From positions 1-56,737 of IMG/VR virus record IMGVR_UViG_3300042934_000724: DNA of 56,737 nt; one strand, written 5' to 3'. Positions 47,943 through 55,514 of this stretch are shown in pieces; the stretch's first letter is position 1, and each line of letters starts with the position of its first letter. Below the pieces are notes generated by a model. That model saw only the letters and a program-made list of their open reading frames with translations. It had not been told where the DNA came from and ran no database searches. This DNA comes from a virus. The translations under genes and the position numbers were made by a program.

Positions 47943-48482
47943 CGCCAAAGCCACCGTAGCAGCTGCAACGGCAACACCCACGATGATAACGGCGCAACGA
48001 GAAATCAATTTCAGCAACACGAACGAAGGCTCGCCACGCTTCACCCGCTCCCATTCGGTCTTCAAAATCTCTTGAGTCTCGATAGCAAGATTTTCCATAT
48101 GAGCTTCCATCAAACTATCAGAGCGACCTATCCCGTCAGAATCTTTGACGAGCGCCAGCAGTGCTTTGTGTTCGTTTGGGTTGAGGCGAAGCCGAATTCT
48201 TGAGGACAGCATGGCGGTTTCCAAAAAATCCTTTTCTTTTGAAAGGATAAACTTCTGGATTTCTGGCTGAGACTGCTGCCTGACTATTGCCGATAGTGTC
48301 TTTACCACAGCGAGATGGGCGATAAGTTGAGATACATCATTTCGGAGACCATCGATCCAAGCTTGCCGAAATTCCGATGTCTTCTGATCCTTGGCAAGAA
48401 TCGAAACCACAAGCGACACCACACCCGCAATCAATGCAACAGCCAATGTAGCGGCAAGAGTCATTGAAACTTCATTATTCAT
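47907..48482 (-). CDS. Two-helix membrane protein (moron)
   Basis: A 191-aa protein starting MNNEVSMTLAATLAVALIAGVVSLVVSILAKDQKTSEFRQAWIDGLRNDVSQLIAHL. One membrane helix lies at about 10-29 and one near the C-terminus (about 160-183), with a helical cytoplasmic or periplasmic middle. GAGG lies before the ATG. The layout (TM, then DQK..EFRQAWI.GLR.D, then TM) is one seen in uncharacterised bacterial membrane proteins. A superinfection-exclusion role is possible, not shown. Confidence 0.6.
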   Translation of the reverse strand: MNNEVSMTLAATLAVALIAGVVSLVVSILAKDQKTSEFRQAWIDGLRNDVSQLIAHLAVVKTLSAIVRQQSQPEIQKFILSKEKDFLETAMLSSRIRLRLNPNEHKALLALVKDSDGIGRSDSLMEAHMENLAIETQEILKTEWERVKRGEPSFVLLKLISRCAVIIVGVAVAAATVALALEHWNIPTIWR

Positions 48483-48567
48483 TATTGCCTCGGGCAAATA
48501 GTGTGAAGCCGCCTATCAAACATCAACCACAACTAATTTGCCACCACCGGTCACGGAGGGCGGCGCC

Positions 48568-48798
48568 CTAGCCAATATCTCGATCGACCCAGTGTTTGGC
48601 GAGCCAGCTTGGAATCGACAGCGTTCGGGAGGCGTCAATTTTCTTGTCGGCATCTGGCAAATGAGCAACTTCAACACCGAAGTAAACCATCCAGCTTCCA
48701 TCCGCCTGCATTTCGAGAGCTGTTAAGTACGTCCCGACCTCTGCTTCGGTCAGACCGCTTTGCTCTGCGATCAATTTGTTGGAAGGTTTTGTGTCCAT
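48568..48798 (-). CDS. Hypothetical small protein
   Basis: A 76-aa protein starting MDTKPSNKLIAEQSGLTEAEVGTYLTALEMQADGSWMVYFGVEV, with AAGGAG before the ATG. A helical N-terminus is followed by a beta hairpin. No family recognised. It is the middle gene of a minus-strand group of three (49056-47907). Confidence 0.6.
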   Translation of the reverse strand: MDTKPSNKLIAEQSGLTEAEVGTYLTALEMQADGSWMVYFGVEVAHLPDADKKIDASRTLSIPSWLAKHWVDRDIG

Positions 48799-48867
48799 CT
48801 CAGGCTCCTTGGTCCGGCTCCATGCCGGGCCGAACACAAATACCGCAACGACGGGCAATGCGCCAGC

Positions 48868-49056
48868 TCAGACGAAACCCGGCGCTTCAACCTGCCGATG
48901 CTTCGACTCCATGTAGCTGGCCAGGTCGATCACCTCCCGAAGGAACACGACCACCTCCAGCTTCACTGCGTCGTCCGGCAGCCCTATCCGTTTCAGCATT
49001 GCCTTGGCGTCCTCTTCGATAGCCGCCAGCGCATCTACATCGCTCTGCAACCTCAT
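48868..49056 (-). CDS. Hypothetical small protein
   Basis: A 62-aa helical protein starting MRLQSDVDALAAIEEDAKAMLKRIGLPDDAVKLEVVVFLREVIDLASYMES, with AGGAGG before the ATG. No family recognised. It is the first of the three-gene minus-strand group and is divergent from the PAPS-reductase-like gene. Confidence 0.6.
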   Translation of the reverse strand: MRLQSDVDALAAIEEDAKAMLKRIGLPDDAVKLEVVVFLREVIDLASYMESKHRQVEAPGFV

Positions 49057-49147
49057 GTCGGCCTCCTGCCAGTGTGAGATTGCAGATAAATACCCCACTT
49101 CTACGAATCACGCCAGCCGGCGAGGCAATCGGCTGTCTGGAGCAATT

Positions 49148-50017
49148 ATGAATCCCTACCTGATCACCGGCCCGGCCCAGATCGGCATCAGCGGTGGTCG
49201 CACCAGCGGGCACATGGTCTACAAGATCCTCGAAGCACACGGCGGCACCCTCCCGCCTGATGTTCACCTGTTCTTCCAGAACACCGGCAAGGAGCGCGAG
49301 GAAACGCTGGTCTTCATCGATCAGATCGCGAAGCGCTGGAACGTGAACATAGTGTGGATGGAGTGGTGCCGCGAGTACGGCCAGCCAGACGACGCGCCGT
49401 GGTACAGGCTGGTGGACTTCGATACAGCCAGCCGTAACGGCGAGCCGTTCACCATGATGCTCGAGTATTACGCCGCATACCGCAAGGTAGAGAAAAACCT
49501 GCCGCCGGTGCTGCCGAACTTCTCGAACAACATGTGCACCGCTTATCTGAAGGTGAAGATCGGCGAGAAACACATGCGCGCCCTGGGATACACCGAGTGG
49601 GATTGCGTTGTCGGCATTCGCTACGACGAGCCGAAGCGGTATCACCGAATGATGGCTGCCAATGATCGCGGCGGCACCCGCTGGGACAACGTGTGCCCGT
49701 CCTACACCGCCGGCGTCACCAAGGAGGATGTCGGCGCGTTCTGGACGGCCCAACCGTTCGATCTCGGAATGGACTCGGACTTCGGCAACTGCGACCTGTG
49801 CTGGAAGAAGAACGAAGGAAAGCTGATCAAGACCATCATGGATGACCCGTCGCGGGTAATCTGGTGGTCAGGCACTGAAGAGCGGTTCGGCCAGGTGTTC
49901 AGACAGGATCGAGCAGACTACAAGACGATGGGCTGGTCTGCCGAGCAACGCTCCCGACAGACCAACTTCGATTTTGAGTATCTCGCCGAAGACATCGAAT
50001 GCTTCTGCGGCGATTGA
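49148..50017 (+). CDS. PAPS-reductase-like PP-loop protein
   Basis: A 289-aa protein starting MNPYLITGPAQIGISGGRTSGHMVYKILEAHGG, with the ATP-pyrophosphatase PP-loop ISGGRTSGHM (about 14-23). Further features are FFQNTGKEREETLVFIDQIAKRW, NNMCTAYLKVK, and a late cysteine set (NCDLCWKKNEGKLIK and CFCGD). This is the phage PAPS-reductase/sulfotransferase-like family; some relatives act in sulfur or DNA modification. It has GGAG upstream and a 6-bp hairpin before that. Substrate unknown; the neighbouring methyltransferase hints at DNA modification. Confidence 0.8.
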   Translation: MNPYLITGPAQIGISGGRTSGHMVYKILEAHGGTLPPDVHLFFQNTGKEREETLVFIDQIAKRWNVNIVWMEWCREYGQPDDAPWYRLVDFDTASRNGEPFTMMLEYYAAYRKVEKNLPPVLPNFSNNMCTAYLKVKIGEKHMRALGYTEWDCVVGIRYDEPKRYHRMMAANDRGGTRWDNVCPSYTAGVTKEDVGAFWTAQPFDLGMDSDFGNCDLCWKKNEGKLIKTIMDDPSRVIWWSGTEERFGQVFRQDRADYKTMGWSAEQRSRQTNFDFEYLAEDIECFCGD

Positions 50018-50020
50018 TTT

Positions 50021-50701
50021 TCATAATATTGGCTTCTGTGTCCCCGGGTATGCCTCATCAAGCTTCTCATACGCCTCTTTTACACCGCTTTCCAGAAACG
50101 CACGGACTTCCGCAACACTTTTAAATTCAGCAAGCGATATATCCAATGCAACTTTTGACAAGTGATCCACTGACTCACGAGCTTTGTTTCGATGATCAAT
50201 CATACCTTTGAGCTTATTATATTGCTCTTCCGTCATATTTTTTTCGAACTCTGCACGATACCTAAAAGACATGTCATGCTGCCGATCAAAGTCACGCTCA
50301 TGCATATTCATTCTCATCTCGATTAAACGAACCGCCGACTCTTGCGCAGCTGCGACTTGAATAATTAAAGCGTCCCGAGCAGAGCGTTCCACTTGCGATT
50401 GTTGGGATTCGAATGTCTTCGTCTGTAGCTCATTCATTCGATCAAACTCTTTCTGCTGAGCGCCTAACAATTCGCGCTGCAAAAATACGGTTTTCAAAAC
50501 CGCCATTAGAGTCACGAAAGAAACAAGTGGGCCGAAAACACCACCAATATAACTACCAAAATTCGACCACTCGCTAGACACACTCGAAAGCTCACCACCG
50601 AATTTTAGTCGATATAAATATACCGCTATCGCGAGCGCAACGATTAGTGGCAGCAAAGAGAACAACCAAAATCCATTTAACGAACGAAAATATTTATTCA
50701 T
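50021..50701 (-). CDS. Second AbiC-like two-helix membrane protein
   Basis: A 226-aa protein: membrane helices at about 10-29 and 48-68, the latter within SNFGSYIGGVFGPLVSFVTLMAVLKTVFLQRELLGAQQKEFDRM, then a long charged coiled coil. The FG.YIGG..GP..SF.T....L.T..LQ..EL motif is the same type as in the 46581-47441 protein, though the rest differs. It is AT-rich, on the minus strand, and lies 4 bp after the PAPS-reductase-like gene. Superinfection exclusion is inferred. Confidence 0.6.
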   Translation of the reverse strand: MNKYFRSLNGFWLFSLLPLIVALAIAVYLYRLKFGGELSSVSSEWSNFGSYIGGVFGPLVSFVTLMAVLKTVFLQRELLGAQQKEFDRMNELQTKTFESQQSQVERSARDALIIQVAAAQESAVRLIEMRMNMHERDFDRQHDMSFRYRAEFEKNMTEEQYNKLKGMIDHRNKARESVDHLSKVALDISLAEFKSVAEVRAFLESGVKEAYEKLDEAYPGTQKPIL

Positions 50702-50769
50702 GTATTGCCCTCATGCTGTTCCAATTCTTTTCTGGATGATCGCATGACGGCAATTAAGTAGAAATCCCC

Positions 50770-50805
50770 CCTCCATCGCCCGGGCATGACCCGGCATAGG
50801 ACGCC
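50770..50805 (+). repeat. 36-bp cassette-leader repeat, copy 1
   Basis: Matches 53084-53119 at 34 of 36 positions. It holds a CCGGG-CATGA-CCCGG hairpin with a 5-base loop, then an AGGA ribosome binding site. It precedes the remnant of a methyltransferase gene. Confidence 0.8.
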
Positions 50806-50807
50806 CC

Positions 50808-50909
50808 ATGCCCACTGCAATCGATTTGTTCGCCGGTCTCGGCGGATGGTCCACCTGCGCGCGCTGCATCGCCAGATTTACCGGGGGGCGGTCTGCAATC
50901 GCCACCTAG
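50808..50909 (+). pseudogene. Truncated C5-cytosine methyltransferase start
   Basis: A 33-codon frame reads MPTAIDLFAGLGGWSTCARCIARF, then stops. DLFAGLGGWS is motif I (the S-adenosylmethionine site) of a C5-cytosine DNA methyltransferase, but every later motif is missing. It has a proper leader hairpin and ribosome binding site. The frame ends inside the minus-strand gene 50878-51174, which seems to have replaced the rest. It is not derived from the intact gene at 51273, whose motif I differs. Confidence 0.7.
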
Positions 50910-51174
50910 CGGCTTGGAGCAGTTGACCACTGAACAAGGAAGCGAAGTCGGGTCTGAGCATGATCGCCTCGACTGTCAGGTGCTCCCTTCCCTCTCGCAA
51001 TAGCTTCCTGAATCCGTCTTGAAACTCGGGGGATTGAACCAGTTTGATTGATGCTTCAACCGGATGCTGCGCTCGGTTCATTGCCTCCCATTTAGATGGG
51101 TGGTATCCAAACTCGTGGCATTCCCTAATTGCATCAAAAATCGCCTCAGCAAATGCAGCTCTGACCTGCTCCAC
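50878..51174 (-). CDS. Hypothetical accessory protein (moron)
   Basis: A 98-aa helical protein starting at GTG (MEQVRAAFAEAIFDAIRECHEFGYHPSKWEAMNRAQHPVEASIKLV), with a strong AAGGAGG site 5 bp ahead. The FGYHPSKWEAMNRAQHPVEA..KLV.s....GF..L stretch is common in small bacterial proteins of unknown role. It overlaps the truncated methyltransferase start at its 3' end. Confidence 0.65.
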   Translation of the reverse strand: MEQVRAAFAEAIFDAIRECHEFGYHPSKWEAMNRAQHPVEASIKLVQSPEFQDGFRKLLREGREHLTVEAIMLRPDFASLFSGQLLQAARWRLQTAPR

Positions 51175-51272
51175 GCAAACCTCCTTGCTTATAAGGATGG
51201 CACATTGCCGTCCACAACCTCCTGAATACCCCAAATCATCAACTCACGCCACCTCAGGCGAGGCCCCCCCCT

Positions 51273-53078
51273 ATGTCCGCACAACAGATATTGCCTCATT
51301 TCATCCATGGCCAGCCGAGCATGGGCCTGCCGTTCGAAAAGGAACTTGTGGTGGACCTGTTCGCCGGCGGCGGTGGCGCCAGCACCGGCATCGCCCGGGC
51401 ATACCGGGAGCCGGACGTGGCGGTGAACCATAATCCAATTGCCCTGGCTGTGCACCGCGCCAACCATCCCACGACGGCGCATTACGTCGCCGACGTGTTC
51501 GAAGTAGATCCGCGAGAAGCCACGGGCGGCCAGCCGGTGGCGATCATCTGGGCATCGCCAGACTGCCGTCATCACAGCAAGGCAAAGGGCGGCGCGCCGC
51601 GCGATCGTGGTGTGCGAGGGTTGGCCTGGGTTGTGATCCGCTGGCTATTCGTGACGAAGTCGCGCCTGCTCTTCCTCGAAAACGTTGAAGAGTTCTGCGA
51701 CTGGGGTCCGATCGACGATGACGGTCAGCCGATCAAGTCTGAACGCGGCCGCACCTTCAAAGCGTTCATTGCCGCGATCAGCACCGGTCTGCCCGCTGAT
51801 CATCCGGACATGCCGGAGATCATCGAGGCGATCGGAGAGTTCGTGCCGGTGGAGGCTCTGGTGCGAGGGCTGGGCTACAACGCTGAGTGGCGGGAGCGCA
51901 TCGCGGCGAACGCCGGCACCCCGACCATCCGCAAGCGCCTTTACCTGGTGGCCCGCAGCGACGGGAAGCCGATCGTCTGGCCCGCGCCGAAACGTCACAA
52001 GCGGCCAGCCGCGAAACAATTGCCGTGGCGCTCGGCGGCAGAGTGCATAGACTGGAGCAACCTCGGGCGCACGATCTTCCGCGACAAACCGATGGCCGAG
52101 AACACCATGCGCCGCGTGGCCAAGGGCTGCTGGCGTCATGTCCTGACCAGTGCGAAGCCTTTCATTGTTCCAATGCGCGGCACCTCATCGGCGCACACCA
52201 GCACGCACGGTACCGACGAAGCGCTTTCCACAATCAGCGCGGGCGGCACCCATCACGCACTGGTGCAGCCGGTTGCAGCGCCCTTCCTCACCGAGTGCGC
52301 CAACGGATCAGCACAACGCAACTTCGACGTGCAGGAGCCGCTGCGCACGCAGGTCGCCCAAGTCAAAGGCGGACACTTCGCGATGGCGGCAGCGCATATG
52401 ACTGCGTTCGGGCAGAACGCAGCCGGCAGCTCGCCTGACGATCCAACTCAGACAGTTCTGGCCGGCGCCGCGCGTCACGGCATCGTCACAGCGTTCTTCG
52501 AACAGGCCAATGGCGGCTTCTACAAAGGCGACGGCCGATCGGCCTACGATCCGATATCGACCATCTGCCAGTCCGGCGCCAACCAGCGGCTGGTGAGCGC
52601 TTACCTGGTGAAATATTACGGCAACGAGAAGGACGGAATTTCGCTCAATGAGCCGATGCACACGCTGCCGACGAAAGATCGCGTCGCGGTTGTGGAGACG
52701 GTGCAGGTGCCCGACACGCTGACTCCCGAGCAGATGGAAGGCGCACGCCGCTGCGCCGCGTTCATGCACCAGTACCTGCCGGAGCACTTCAAAGACCCGG
52801 CGGAAATGGTGATGGTCGGCGGCTATGTGCTGATCGATATCACGCTGCGCATGCTGCAACCGCCTGAGCTGAAGGCCGCCCAAGGCTTCGACAAGGACTA
52901 CATCATCGATCGCGGGCTGTTCGTCGACCCGGTCACCGGTGCCGAGGAATGGCGCGACATCAAGAAAGTCGACCAAGTGCGGCTGATCGGTAACAGCGTC
53001 TGCCCCGACGAAGCTGAGGCATTGGTCGCCGCCAACGCCGCAGACATCATCGAGCTTTATCAGCGGCTCGCCGCATAA
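51273..53078 (+). CDS. C5-cytosine DNA methyltransferase
   Basis: A 601-aa phage methyltransferase. Motif I is VVDLFAGGGGASTGIA (about 28-43), motif IV reads ASPDCRHHSKAKGG (about 95-108) with the catalytic cysteine in a PDC rather than the usual PCQ context, motif VI is FLENVEEF, and motif VIII is RKRLYLVAR. The target-recognition region lies at about 290-470 and the C-terminal motifs IX-X follow (around VGGYVLIDITLRMLQPPELKAAQGF, and RLIGNSVCPDEAEAL). It probably protects phage DNA against host restriction. The start has only a weak AGGCGAGG site. Confidence 0.92.
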   Translation: MSAQQILPHFIHGQPSMGLPFEKELVVDLFAGGGGASTGIARAYREPDVAVNHNPIALAVHRANHPTTAHYVADVFEVDPREATGGQPVAIIWASPDCRHHSKAKGGAPRDRGVRGLAWVVIRWLFVTKSRLLFLENVEEFCDWGPIDDDGQPIKSERGRTFKAFIAAISTGLPADHPDMPEIIEAIGEFVPVEALVRGLGYNAEWRERIAANAGTPTIRKRLYLVARSDGKPIVWPAPKRHKRPAAKQLPWRSAAECIDWSNLGRTIFRDKPMAENTMRRVAKGCWRHVLTSAKPFIVPMRGTSSAHTSTHGTDEALSTISAGGTHHALVQPVAAPFLTECANGSAQRNFDVQEPLRTQVAQVKGGHFAMAAAHMTAFGQNAAGSSPDDPTQTVLAGAARHGIVTAFFEQANGGFYKGDGRSAYDPISTICQSGANQRLVSAYLVKYYGNEKDGISLNEPMHTLPTKDRVAVVETVQVPDTLTPEQMEGARRCAAFMHQYLPEHFKDPAEMVMVGGYVLIDITLRMLQPPELKAAQGFDKDYIIDRGLFVDPVTGAEEWRDIKKVDQVRLIGNSVCPDEAEALVAANAADIIELYQRLAA

Positions 53079-53083
53079 CCCAC

Positions 53084-53119
53084 CCTCCACCGCCCGGGCA
53101 TGCCCCGGCATAGGACGCC
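53084..53119 (+). repeat. 36-bp cassette-leader repeat, copy 2
   Basis: The second copy, with CCGGG-CATGC-CCCGG and the AGGA site. It precedes the 53124 gene. Confidence 0.8.
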
Positions 53120-53123
53120 AAAC

Positions 53124-53315
53124 GTGATCAATCTCTTCTGGCGAATCATCGCCACGGTACTCGCGCGCCCGGCCATCGCCGAATGGCTCATCGCACGCGC
53201 CAAGCTCACCCCGTACCAGCACATCATGTCCGCCGACGGCACCGAGATGTACATGGGCCGCTGGTGGTTGTTCAACCCGTACAGCCGGGAAACGCACAAG
53301 GCGGCGCTGTGGTAA
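53124..53315 (+). CDS. Hypothetical early protein
   Basis: A 63-aa protein starting at GTG (MINLFWRIIATVLARPAIAEWLIARAKLTPYQHIMSADGTEMYMGRWWLFNPYSRET). An amphipathic or membrane-associated N-terminal helix is followed by a compact beta part. Similar small proteins are common before integrase in pseudomonad prophages, without known function. Its AGGA site lies in the 36-bp repeat. Confidence 0.65.
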   Translation: MINLFWRIIATVLARPAIAEWLIARAKLTPYQHIMSADGTEMYMGRWWLFNPYSRETHKAALW

Positions 53316-53395
53316 AGGTTCCCGCCGAACTGATTCAGCAGTAACCCCTCCCCCAACTCAACAGCCTGCCGGTGTACGGCGGGCGAGGTGTACCC

Positions 53396-53725
53396 ATGAA
53401 AAAAGAACAGTTGCCAGAAGTGGTGGCAGCAGTCGCGCGTGCCATTGAAGCCGGTAAAGCCGCGGCAGCAGCTGCACCGGACGATGGCGGTACCGCGAAC
53501 CTCGATCGCGTTTATCTGCGCGTCGGCCTTCTTCGCGAGAAGACGCTCCACGATGCCGGACTTCATGGCTGGATGCAGTCAGCCAGCACCTACCACGCCC
53601 GAGCCTTTCACCTCGGCGCGCCGTTTGATGGCCAGGGTAACCGGCGCTATGCCGGCGTGCAGGCCATGCACAAGTCGCTGCAATCCGAAGGCGTCGATTG
53701 CGGCGTCTGGTACCAAATGGATTAA
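53396..53725 (+). CDS. Hypothetical early protein
   Basis: A 109-aa protein starting MKKEQLPEVVAAVARAIEAGKAAAAAAPDDGGTANLDRVYLRVGLLREKTLHDAGL. It is helical with a central alanine-rich linker and the late FDGQGNRRYAGVQAMHKSLQSEGVDCGVWYQMD. A hairpin (53365-53383) precedes its GAGG site. Function unknown. Confidence 0.65.
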   Translation: MKKEQLPEVVAAVARAIEAGKAAAAAAPDDGGTANLDRVYLRVGLLREKTLHDAGLHGWMQSASTYHARAFHLGAPFDGQGNRRYAGVQAMHKSLQSEGVDCGVWYQMD

Positions 53726-53769
53726 CCCATCACCACCTTCTGCCGCCACGCGCGGCATGGAGCATCATC

Positions 53770-54003
53770 ATGGCAAAGGTCATTGCCCAAATTACGGCTA
53801 GGCTGCCGCGCCTCATGGAGGCAGGCGAATACAGGAAGCTGCGGTACGCCGGCGGTAAGCCGAGTCTGCAGCAGTTGAAAAAATGGATTGAGGAAGGCGA
53901 AGTAGTGGGAGAGGTAAAAGGCGGGATGTATTTCGTGGATCTGCAGGCGGTTGTGCTGGGGTCGAATGATCCCCTGCTCGCCAAGATGATGGAGGTGGGC
54001 TGA
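53770..54003 (+). CDS. Excisionase-like protein
   Basis: A 77-aa protein starting MAKVIAQITARLPRLMEAGEYRKLRYAGGKPSLQQLKKWIEEGEVVGEVKGGMYFVDLQAVVL. The KKWIEEGEVVGEVKGGMYFVD motif is the winged-helix pattern of phage excisionases. It touches the integrase ATG (shared ATG/TGA overlap), as Xis-Int pairs do. A TGCCGC-CACGC-GCGGCA hairpin and GGAG site lie upstream. Confidence 0.75.
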   Translation: MAKVIAQITARLPRLMEAGEYRKLRYAGGKPSLQQLKKWIEEGEVVGEVKGGMYFVDLQAVVLGSNDPLLAKMMEVG

Positions 54004-55142
54004 TGGCTCCGCCGCGCGCCAGGACAATCAAGAACCGGGATCTGCCGGCCAACCTTTACCCGAACGGGAAATATTGGCAGTACAAGAACCCGATCACCGG
54101 CAAGAAGACCAGCATCAATAAGCCGATGGCGGAGGCCATCAAGCTGGCCAACGCCGCCAACGCGAAGTTGCTGCCCTTGCTGGCCGACGACGGCGCGCTG
54201 CTGGCAATGCTCACAGGCGAGGCCGCGCCGAAGTTCAGCGGGTGCCTCGATCGTTTCGAGAAGGAATGGCTGGGCACAAGGAACTATGCCGAGCGGACGT
54301 TGAAGGAAATCAAGTTCAAGTTGGCTCGGTACCGGGATGACCTGGGCGATTTGATGATGGGGCAACTCGACGTGCTGACAGTGGCCGAATACCTGGACGG
54401 TTTCGAAAATAACGCCTACACCAAGCATCGCGGGCTGCTCGTCCAGATCTTCGCCTTCGCCGTGGCCAAGGGCTTGTGCGAACGCAACTCGGCCGAGCTG
54501 ACACTGGTCAAGAAGGAGTCCGAGAAGAAGCGCCAGCGCCACACCGTTGAGGGATTGAATGCGATTCTGAATTACGTGGGGACGCCGATCTGGCTGAAGC
54601 GCGCGATCCGGCTGGGTTTGCTGAGTCTTCAGCGGCGGGAGGATATTGTGATGTGGCCGAAGTCAGCCGTTGACCTCGAGCAGAACACCATCAAGGTGTC
54701 GCCCGGGAAGACGCAGAACTATGGGAAGCCTGTGCACCTGGAGATTGCCATGGGACCGGCGCTGCGCGACGTGGTCGCCGAGTGCATGCGGTCGCCCGTC
54801 GTGTGCCCTTACCTCATCCACTACTCGCCGAAGGCCCGCAAACGGTCGCAGCTCGACGCCAAGCTTCACTGGAACGCCGTCACGCCCGACTACCTGACAA
54901 AGTCATTCGCCCAGGCGCGGGATGATTCCGAGGCATACAAGGACATACCCGCCGGCGAGCGCCCCACCTTCCACGAGATCCGGGCGCTGGGTGCGTGGCT
55001 GTATGAGCAGCAGGGTTTCCCGCAGGAATATATCCAAGGGCTGATGGGTCACGCGGACGTCAAAATGACTGAACACTACCAGGCGGGCCACGGCGATGAC
55101 GCCGTGGTGTACATGCGGGTGAGCGCCGACCTGAAGGTGTGA
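54003..55142 (+). CDS. Phage integrase (tyrosine recombinase)
   Basis: A 379-aa tyrosine recombinase. The N-terminal arm-binding and core-binding domains (about 1-170) are followed by the catalytic domain with the first arginine in LLSLQRREDIVMW, HEIRALGAWLYEQQG (H-x-x-R), and LMGHADVKMTEHYQ with the nucleophilic tyrosine. It lies 46 bp from the attR repeat and drives integration into tRNA-Val. It is read from the PL-type operon. Confidence 0.95.
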   Translation: MAPPRARTIKNRDLPANLYPNGKYWQYKNPITGKKTSINKPMAEAIKLANAANAKLLPLLADDGALLAMLTGEAAPKFSGCLDRFEKEWLGTRNYAERTLKEIKFKLARYRDDLGDLMMGQLDVLTVAEYLDGFENNAYTKHRGLLVQIFAFAVAKGLCERNSAELTLVKKESEKKRQRHTVEGLNAILNYVGTPIWLKRAIRLGLLSLQRREDIVMWPKSAVDLEQNTIKVSPGKTQNYGKPVHLEIAMGPALRDVVAECMRSPVVCPYLIHYSPKARKRSQLDAKLHWNAVTPDYLTKSFAQARDDSEAYKDIPAGERPTFHEIRALGAWLYEQQGFPQEYIQGLMGHADVKMTEHYQAGHGDDAVVYMRVSADLKV

Positions 55143-55187
55143 GCGGTGGTCGTTTGCCCAAAATATTCCCAAAGTTTGCCCAAAGGC

Positions 55188-55303
55188 CAGACAACAAAAA
55201 AGGGCCCACCTTTCGGTGAGCCCTTCTAGACCGCCCAGCAGAGCGGATTTTGTTTGGTAGGCGCGATTGGACTCGAACCAACGACCCCCACCATGTCAAG
55301 GTG
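55188..55303. repeat. attR: right 116-bp attachment repeat
   Basis: Right copy of the repeat described at 1295-1410. It covers the tRNA-Val terminator and the 3' 49 bp of the tRNA. The phage supplies this 3' end, so the tRNA stays whole after integration. Confidence 0.95.
55195..55223 (-). terminator. tRNA-Val terminator, functional copy
   Basis: The 9-bp hairpin has one U-G pair owing to the T1313C-equivalent change at 55206 and is followed by six T on the minus strand. It now ends tRNA-Val transcription and is phage-derived. Confidence 0.85.
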
Positions 55304-55331
55304 GTGCTCTAACCAACTGAGCTACGTGCCT
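55255..55331 (-). tRNA. tRNA-Val(GAC)
   Basis: A 77-nt tRNA with encoded CCA. Anticodon loop TTGACAT gives GAC. D-arm GCTC/GAGC, anticodon stem CCACC/GGTGG and T-arm GTTGG-TTCGAGT-CCAAT all pair. The acceptor stem is AGGCACG with CGCGCCT, which leaves an A5-C68 mismatch. The gene is host-derived in its 5' part and phage-supplied in its 3' part. The stretch 55332-55514 up to the next gene holds its probable promoter on the minus strand and nothing else that I can name. Confidence 0.95.
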
Positions 55332-55514
55332 GCTGTGAGGCGGCATTCTACGGAATTTCGGAGGGGTGTCAACACCTTTTTTTCACCTAACCCTATGAAT
55401 ATGCAAAATATTTAATTTCAGCTTAGCAACGAAGACTTTCCGGTGGCTGGCGGAGGTTTTTCAACTCGGGTAGGATCGACGCACTCGTAAAATATATTAA
55501 ACAGAGGCGGCAGG

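Larger units (their letters stand above)
1295..55303. mobile_element. Complete lambda-like siphovirus prophage integrated in tRNA-Val(GAC)
   Basis: The element is flanked by 116-bp direct repeats offset by exactly 53,893 bp, the inferred prophage length. It has every functional block of a temperate siphophage: integrase and excisionase-like gene at one end, immunity region with paired operator sets, replication genes with iterons, terminase, head, long-tail genes including a tape measure, and lysis genes. No essential module looks broken, so it may be inducible. Gene order is that of lambda read in reverse, with PR-type transcription on the minus strand and PL-type transcription on the plus strand. 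Confidence 0.95.
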
